The notes under the pieces: model-generated
Seen by the model: only the letters and a program-made list of their open reading frames with translations
Database searches by the model: none
What the model was told of the DNA's origin: nothing
Part shown: in pieces, positions 60,526-64,000 of the stretch
Position numbering within the stretch: the stretch's first letter is position 1
How the letters are laid out: every line of letters starts with the position of its first letter
Program-made: the position numbers and the translations under genes
Source of the DNA: Olivibacter sp036959255
Lineage (GTDB): Bacteria; Bacteroidota; Bacteroidia; Sphingobacteriales; Sphingobacteriaceae
DNA: 64,000 bases
Direction of reading: 5' to 3'
Assembly (NCBI RefSeq): GCF_036959255.1
Contig: NZ_JAWMTI010000001.1
Location: 1,364,001-1,428,000 of the forward strand

Positions 60526-60563
60526 CCCGCCATTTGTTGGCGGGTCTGCCGTTACCGGACCCG
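60526..60563 (+). promoter_or_regulatory. Two mutually exclusive hairpins in the rplP-rpmC gap
   Basis: Hairpin 1: CCCGCCA (60526-60532) with TGGCGGG (60538-60544). Hairpin 2: CGGGTC (60541-60546) with GACCCG (60558-60563). They share the CGGG segment, so only one can form. This is an attenuator-like arrangement in the middle of the ribosomal operon. Confidence 0.45.
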
Positions 60564-60677
60564 TGCTAATTGGCTTGAAGGAGCCATAAACAAATTGGTA
60601 AATAGACACAACAACAAATAAGAAGATGGGTTTTTCTGTTGAAAGAATATCCATTACTTTAAAAACGAATTATTCAA

Positions 60678-60908
60678 ATGAAAAATTCAGAAATCTTAGA
60701 ATTGTCAAAGGAGGAATTAGTAGCCCGTATCGCAGAAGAGAAGGTTGCCCTCAACAAGTTGAAATTTGCTCATGCTGTTTCTGCAATAGAGAATCCATTG
60801 CGGATTAAAACGTCTAGAAAGTTAATTGCTCGTTTAAATACAGCACTTTCTGCTATCAAAAATGCAGAAGTTAAACAAGCGCAGGAAGCAGCCGCTGAAG
60901 CACAATAA
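60678..60908 (+). CDS. rpmC: 50S ribosomal protein L29
   Basis: Small exit-tunnel protein, 76 residues with a typical helical-hairpin sequence (ILELSKEELVARIAEEKVALNKLKFAHAVSAIENPLRIKTSRKLIARLNT). It is separated from rplP by 161 nt and begins its own sub-block, followed by rpsQ after 12 nt. An out-of-frame 60-codon ORF overlaps its start and is not coding. Confidence 0.98.
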   Translation: MKNSEILELSKEELVARIAEEKVALNKLKFAHAVSAIENPLRIKTSRKLIARLNTALSAIKNAEVKQAQEAAAEAQ

Positions 60909-60920
60909 TTTGAGTCGAAA

Positions 60921-61175
60921 ATGGAAAGAAATTTAAGAAAAACAAGAATCGGCTTGGTAGTAAGCAACAAAATGGATAAATCCATTGTAGTGGCTGTTGA
61001 ACGTAAAGTAAAACACCCTATCTATGGTAAATTCGTAAAGAAAACTACCAAATTCAAAGCTCATGACGAACAAAACACCTGTGGTATCGGCGATACGGTG
61101 TTAATTATGGAAACTCGTCCGCTGAGTAAAACTAAAAATTGGAGATTAGTTGAAATTTTAGAAAGGGCTAAGTAA
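60921..61175 (+). CDS. rpsQ: 30S ribosomal protein S17
   Basis: Primary 16S rRNA-binding protein of the small subunit, 84 residues, with the core RKTRIGLVVSNKMDKSIVVAVERKVKHPIYGKFVKKTTKFKAHDE. It is followed by rplN after one nt. Confidence 0.99.
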   Translation: MERNLRKTRIGLVVSNKMDKSIVVAVERKVKHPIYGKFVKKTTKFKAHDEQNTCGIGDTVLIMETRPLSKTKNWRLVEILERAK

Positions 61176-61176
61176 G

Positions 61177-61545
61177 ATGGTACAACAGGAATCAAGACTA
61201 ACAGTGGCCGACAACAGTGGAGCTAAAGAAGTTTTAGTGATCCGTGTGTTGGGCGGTACCGGTAAGCGTTATGCATCATTAGGCGACAAGATCGTTGTAA
61301 CCGTTAAAAGTGCTATCCCTTCCGGAAACATAAAGAAAGGAACAGTCTCAAAAGCAGTAGTTGTTAGAACCAAGAAAGAAGTTCGTCGTAAGGACGGGTC
61401 TTATATTCGTTTTGATGATAATGCGGCTGTATTATTAAATAATCAGGATGAACCACGTGGTACACGTATCTTTGGCCCGGTTGCCAGAGAACTTCGTGAA
61501 AAGCAGTTCATGAAAATTGTATCATTAGCACCGGAGGTTTTATAA
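61177..61545 (+). CDS. rplN: 50S ribosomal protein L14
   Basis: Large-subunit protein at the subunit interface, 122 residues, with VQQESRLTVADNSGAKEVLVIRVLGG, a VTVKSAIPSGNIKKGTVSKAVVVRTKKE segment and the C-terminal PRGTRIFGPVARELREKQFMKIVSLAPEVL. One nt separates it from rplX. Confidence 0.99.
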   Translation: MVQQESRLTVADNSGAKEVLVIRVLGGTGKRYASLGDKIVVTVKSAIPSGNIKKGTVSKAVVVRTKKEVRRKDGSYIRFDDNAAVLLNNQDEPRGTRIFGPVARELREKQFMKIVSLAPEVL

Positions 61546-61546
61546 A

Positions 61547-61873
61547 ATGGGAAAGATTAAATTAAAAATCCGTAAAGGCGATTTGGTACAAGTTATTGCC
61601 GGTGATTCTAAAGGAACACAAGGCAAGGTTTTGGAAGTGATCATTGATAAGAATCGTGCGGTTGTTGAAGGCGCTAATTTAGTGTCCAAGCATACAAAAC
61701 CGAATGCAGCCAACCCTAACGGTGGTATTATTAAAAAGGAAGCACCAATTCACATTTCTAACTTGGCGTTGATTGACCCTAAGTCGGGCAAAACTACCCG
61801 TGTAGGTCGTCAGAAAAACAGCGATGGAAAGTTAGTTCGTGTGGCTAAAAAATCAGGGGAGGAGATTAAGTAA
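61547..61873 (+). CDS. rplX: 50S ribosomal protein L24
   Basis: Assembly-initiation protein of the large subunit, 108 residues. The KOW motif is visible at the start (RKGDLVQVIAGDSKGTQGKVLEV). Its stop overlaps the rplE start by one nt. Confidence 0.99.
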   Translation: MGKIKLKIRKGDLVQVIAGDSKGTQGKVLEVIIDKNRAVVEGANLVSKHTKPNAANPNGGIIKKEAPIHISNLALIDPKSGKTTRVGRQKNSDGKLVRVAKKSGEEIK

Positions 61874-62439
61874 TGACTTACGTACCAAGATTAAAAACAA
61901 AATATAGAGAAGAAATTCGCACGGCACTGAAAGAGAAGTTTCAGTACAAAAGCGTTATGCAGGTTCCGAAATTGGTGAAGATTTCGGTTAACCAGGGTGT
62001 AGGTGGCGCTACCACTGACAAAAAGTTAATTGAGACTGCTGTCAATGAGATGACCACGATTACAGGACAACAGGCTGTAGCTGCAAAATCGAAAAAGGAT
62101 ATTTCGAACTTTAAATTACGTAAAGGTATGCCGGTTGGTGTACACGTAACTTTACGCGATAGTAAGATGTATGAATTTTTAGATCGTTTGATCGCCGTTG
62201 CTTTACCTCGTATTCGTGACTTCAAGGGTATTAACGATAAAGGATTCGATGGCCGTGGTAATTATACCTTGGGTGTAACAGAACAGATTATTTTTCCCGA
62301 GATCAATATTGACAAGATCAGTAAGATCATGGGTATGGACATCACTTTTGTTACAACGGCGAATACAGACGTTGAAGCGCTGGAATTACTTAAACAGTTC
62401 GGTTTACCATTCAAAAATCAAAATACAACTAATGGCTAA
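61873..62439 (+). CDS. rplE: 50S ribosomal protein L5
   Basis: 5S rRNA-binding protein, 188 residues, with PKLVKISVNQGVG, AAKSKKDISNFKLRKGMPVGVHVTLR and GRGNYTLGVTEQIIFPEI. It overlaps rpsN by 8 nt at its 3' end, which suggests translational coupling. Confidence 0.99.
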   Translation: MTYVPRLKTKYREEIRTALKEKFQYKSVMQVPKLVKISVNQGVGGATTDKKLIETAVNEMTTITGQQAVAAKSKKDISNFKLRKGMPVGVHVTLRDSKMYEFLDRLIAVALPRIRDFKGINDKGFDGRGNYTLGVTEQIIFPEINIDKISKIMGMDITFVTTANTDVEALELLKQFGLPFKNQNTTNG

Positions 62440-62701
62440 AGAAGGAATTAAAGCACGTGAAGTTAAACGTGCCAGATTGGTCGCCAAGTTCGCTGAAAAG
62501 CGTGCTGCTTTAAAAGCAGAAGGCGATTACGCAGCATTAGATAAATTACCAAAAAATGCTTCACCGGTTCGTTTGCACAATCGTTGCAAATTAACAGGAC
62601 GTCCTAAAGGATATATGCGTCAGTTTGGTATTTCGCGGGTTACTTTCCGCGAAATGGCTTTGGCGGGTAAGATCCCGGGGGTGAAAAAAGCTTCTTGGTA
62701 G
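62432..62701 (+). CDS. rpsN: 30S ribosomal protein S14 (zinc-independent type)
   Basis: Small-subunit head protein. The ATG at 62432 lies within the end of rplE (8-nt overlap) and gives 89 residues. There is no CxxC zinc ribbon: the equivalent of the zinc-binding region reads HNRCKLTGRPKGYMRQFGISRV. This is the longer, zinc-independent form. Confidence 0.98.
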   Translation: MAKEGIKAREVKRARLVAKFAEKRAALKAEGDYAALDKLPKNASPVRLHNRCKLTGRPKGYMRQFGISRVTFREMALAGKIPGVKKASW

Positions 62702-62837
62702 TTTTTTAAGTTATAAGTTGTACGTAGTGGGGTTAAGTACCTTGCAACGGATAGCTTATAACTTGCTTACAACAGTATTAACCGATAGCAGGTCTGCGGC
62801 CATGAGGCGACGGAAACCACTATCAAATTTATAACAA
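62702..62837 (+). promoter_or_regulatory. Structured gap between rpsN and rpsH
   Basis: The 136-nt gap holds a perfect 10-bp stem: AAGTTATAAG (62708-62717) with CTTATAACTT (62755-62764). Further down GATAG (62784-62788) and CTATC (62820-62824) close a second GC-rich fold. A ribosomal-protein binding or processing site just before S8 is possible; the link to S8 is only a guess. Confidence 0.4.
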
Positions 62838-63236
62838 ATGAATACAGATTCAATAGCAGATTACCTTACACGAGTAAGGAATGCCATTAAGGCCAACCAC
62901 AGGGTTGTTGAAATTCCTGCATCAAACCTAAAAAAGGAAATCACTAAAGTTCTTTTTGACAAAGGTTACATCGCGAACTACAAGTTTGAGGACAAAGACG
63001 TTCAAGGATCAATTAAAATTGCCTTGAAGTACCATCCCATTACTAAAGTTCCTGCTATTCGCACTTTGACACGTGTGAGTAAACCCGGTTTAAGAAAATA
63101 TGCAGGTGTGGAAACGATGCCACGTGTATTAAATGGATTAGGAATTGCCATCATATCTACTTCGAGAGGAGTAATGACTGATAAAGAGGCAAGAAACCTA
63201 AACATTGGTGGTGAAGTTTTATGTTACGTTTATTAA
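62838..63236 (+). CDS. rpsH: 30S ribosomal protein S8
   Basis: Primary 16S rRNA-binding protein, 132 residues, with the N-terminal DSIADYLTRVRNAIKANHRVVEIPAS and the C-terminal GIAIISTSRGVMTDKEARNLNIGGEVLCYVY. In E. coli it represses the spc operon; a structured gap lies just upstream here. It is followed by rplF after 18 nt. Confidence 0.99.
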   Translation: MNTDSIADYLTRVRNAIKANHRVVEIPASNLKKEITKVLFDKGYIANYKFEDKDVQGSIKIALKYHPITKVPAIRTLTRVSKPGLRKYAGVETMPRVLNGLGIAIISTSRGVMTDKEARNLNIGGEVLCYVY

Positions 63237-63254
63237 TCAGGAGGAAAACACACG

Positions 63255-63809
63255 ATGTCAAGAATTGGAAAAGCACCTATTGCGATCCCTGCCGGTGTTA
63301 CCGTTACGGTTTCTGAAAAGAATCTGGTAACCGTAAAAGGGCCAAAAGGTGAATTAACACAACAAGTAGATTCAGCGATCACTGTATCACAAGAAGACGG
63401 TAATATTGTAATCAAACGTCCTACGGATAGCAAAAATCACAAATCATTGCATGGTTTATACAGAGCCTTGATTAATAACATGGTGATAGGTGTTACCGAA
63501 GGATATAAAACTACGCAAGAATTGGTAGGTGTAGGTTACCGTGCTAGTCACCAAGGAAGTACCCTAGACTTAATCTTAGGCTATTCTCACCACATTGTTA
63601 TGGTATTGCCTAAAGAAGTAAAGGTAACCACTACAGCAGAAAAAGGAAAGAATCCTACGATCACGTTAGAATCAATCGACAAGCAATTGATCGGTCAGGT
63701 AGCGGCGAAAATCCGTTCGTTACGTGCACCTGAACCGTACAAAGGTAAAGGTATCAAGTTTGCTGGTGAAGTATTAAGAAGAAAAGCAGGTAAATCAGCT
63801 AAAAAATAA
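63255..63809 (+). CDS. rplF: 50S ribosomal protein L6
   Basis: Large-subunit stalk-base protein, 184 residues, with SRIGKAPIAIPAGVTVTVSEKNLVTVKGPKGEL and the two-domain repeat. A clear SD sequence AGGAGG lies 9 nt before the ATG, unusual for this operon. It is followed by rplR after 5 nt. Confidence 0.99.
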   Translation: MSRIGKAPIAIPAGVTVTVSEKNLVTVKGPKGELTQQVDSAITVSQEDGNIVIKRPTDSKNHKSLHGLYRALINNMVIGVTEGYKTTQELVGVGYRASHQGSTLDLILGYSHHIVMVLPKEVKVTTTAEKGKNPTITLESIDKQLIGQVAAKIRSLRAPEPYKGKGIKFAGEVLRRKAGKSAKK

Positions 63810-63814
63810 TCATC

Positions 63815-64000
63815 ATGGCAGGAAGTAAATTATCTCGCAGAGAGCGAATTAAAAAAGGGATCAGAAAGCATTTATCCGGTTCTGCAGAGCGTCCTCGTCT
63901 TTCTGTATTTAGAAGCAATAAAGGCATCTATGCACAGGTTATCGATGATGTTACTGGTAAAACCATCGTTTCCGCATCCTCTTCATCAAAAGATTTCAGT
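63815..64000 (+). CDS. rplR: 50S ribosomal protein L18 (partial, C-terminus off the window)
   Basis: 5S rRNA-binding protein. Sixty-two codons are visible from the ATG at 63815, reading MAGSKLSRRERIKKGIRK, then SAERPRLSVFRSNKGIYAQVIDDVTGKTIVSASS. The gene is cut by the right edge. It continues the spc-type operon order rpsH-rplF-rplR. Confidence 0.97.
   Translation, partial: MAGSKLSRRERIKKGIRKHLSGSAERPRLSVFRSNKGIYAQVIDDVTGKTIVSASSSSKDFS

Noticed and set aside
60626..60808. 60-codon ORF overlapping the start of rpmC
   Set aside because: It is out of frame with rpmC, and rpmC is a clear L29 gene.
1..64000. Search for prophage, insertion sequences, integrases, CRISPR-Cas, restriction-modification or toxin-antitoxin genes
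   Set aside because: No matching motifs were seen by eye in the translated genes; the window is housekeeping and envelope DNA.

Overview
The window looks like a chromosomal segment of a Gram-negative Bacteroidota, most likely a member of the Sphingobacteriaceae. The evidence is a gliding-type Gld ABC system, many SPII lipoproteins, GIN-domain and DUF5668/PspC envelope proteins, a succinate CoA-transferase and a dimeric glycyl-tRNA synthetase. Promoters follow the Bacteroidota pattern (TTTG, about 19 nt, TAnnTTTG), and Shine-Dalgarno sites are mostly weak. I see no prophage, insertion sequence, CRISPR array, integrase or toxin-antitoxin module. The window is essentially housekeeping and envelope DNA with well-defined intergenic elements.

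Layout. 1-1400 (minus): MlaF/MlaE-type phospholipid ABC importer, cut by the left edge. 1499-4601: an SDR gene, then three envelope genes (PspC, a DUF5668/LiaF-like protein, a GYF_2-RDD membrane protein). 4900-9687: a self-contained drug-efflux operon (TetR, TolC, HlyD/EmrA, MFS EmrB-like) with tandem operator-like repeats over a consensus promoter. 10057-11636: two FKBP-like lipoproteins. 11633-16263: a light-repair cluster of two photolyase/cryptochrome-family genes and two SDR-fold genes. 16418-20805: sucA-sucB. 20976-24950: an unknown beta-rich secreted protein, a GIN-domain protein, a GNAT-like protein and a lipoprotein azurin. 25252-26655: lpdA. 26774-31346: a hotdog thioesterase, a convergent pair of LTA-synthase-like enzymes and a DUF3817 protein.

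31514-38803 (minus): an RND tripartite efflux operon preceded by two tandem TetR paralogues. 39023-42434: murB, an ECF sigma factor, a cytochrome b5-like protein and a PfkB kinase. 42488-42561: tRNA-Asn with its own promoter and terminator. 43093-45964: NDH-2 and glyS, convergent around a strong terminator. 46722-51572: a GDPD lipoprotein, gldA, a beta-barrel protein and a single-ORF gldF-gldG fusion. 51596-55948: succinate CoA-transferase, an AraC regulator, dnaN and dedA. 56143-64000: the S10/spc ribosomal operon from rplC into rplR, starting at rplC with no rpsJ in front.

The items most worth a second look are non-coding. A hairpin element occurs at two loci with a possible pseudoknot whose two strands co-vary. 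A 69-nt REP-like palindromic repeat is present twice. A 53-nt near-perfect palindrome lies after the RND operon. Two structured gaps occur inside the ribosomal operon, one with mutually exclusive hairpins. The S10 operon lacks rpsJ and has its own consensus promoter, and GldF and GldG are fused. No entirely new multi-gene system was found.
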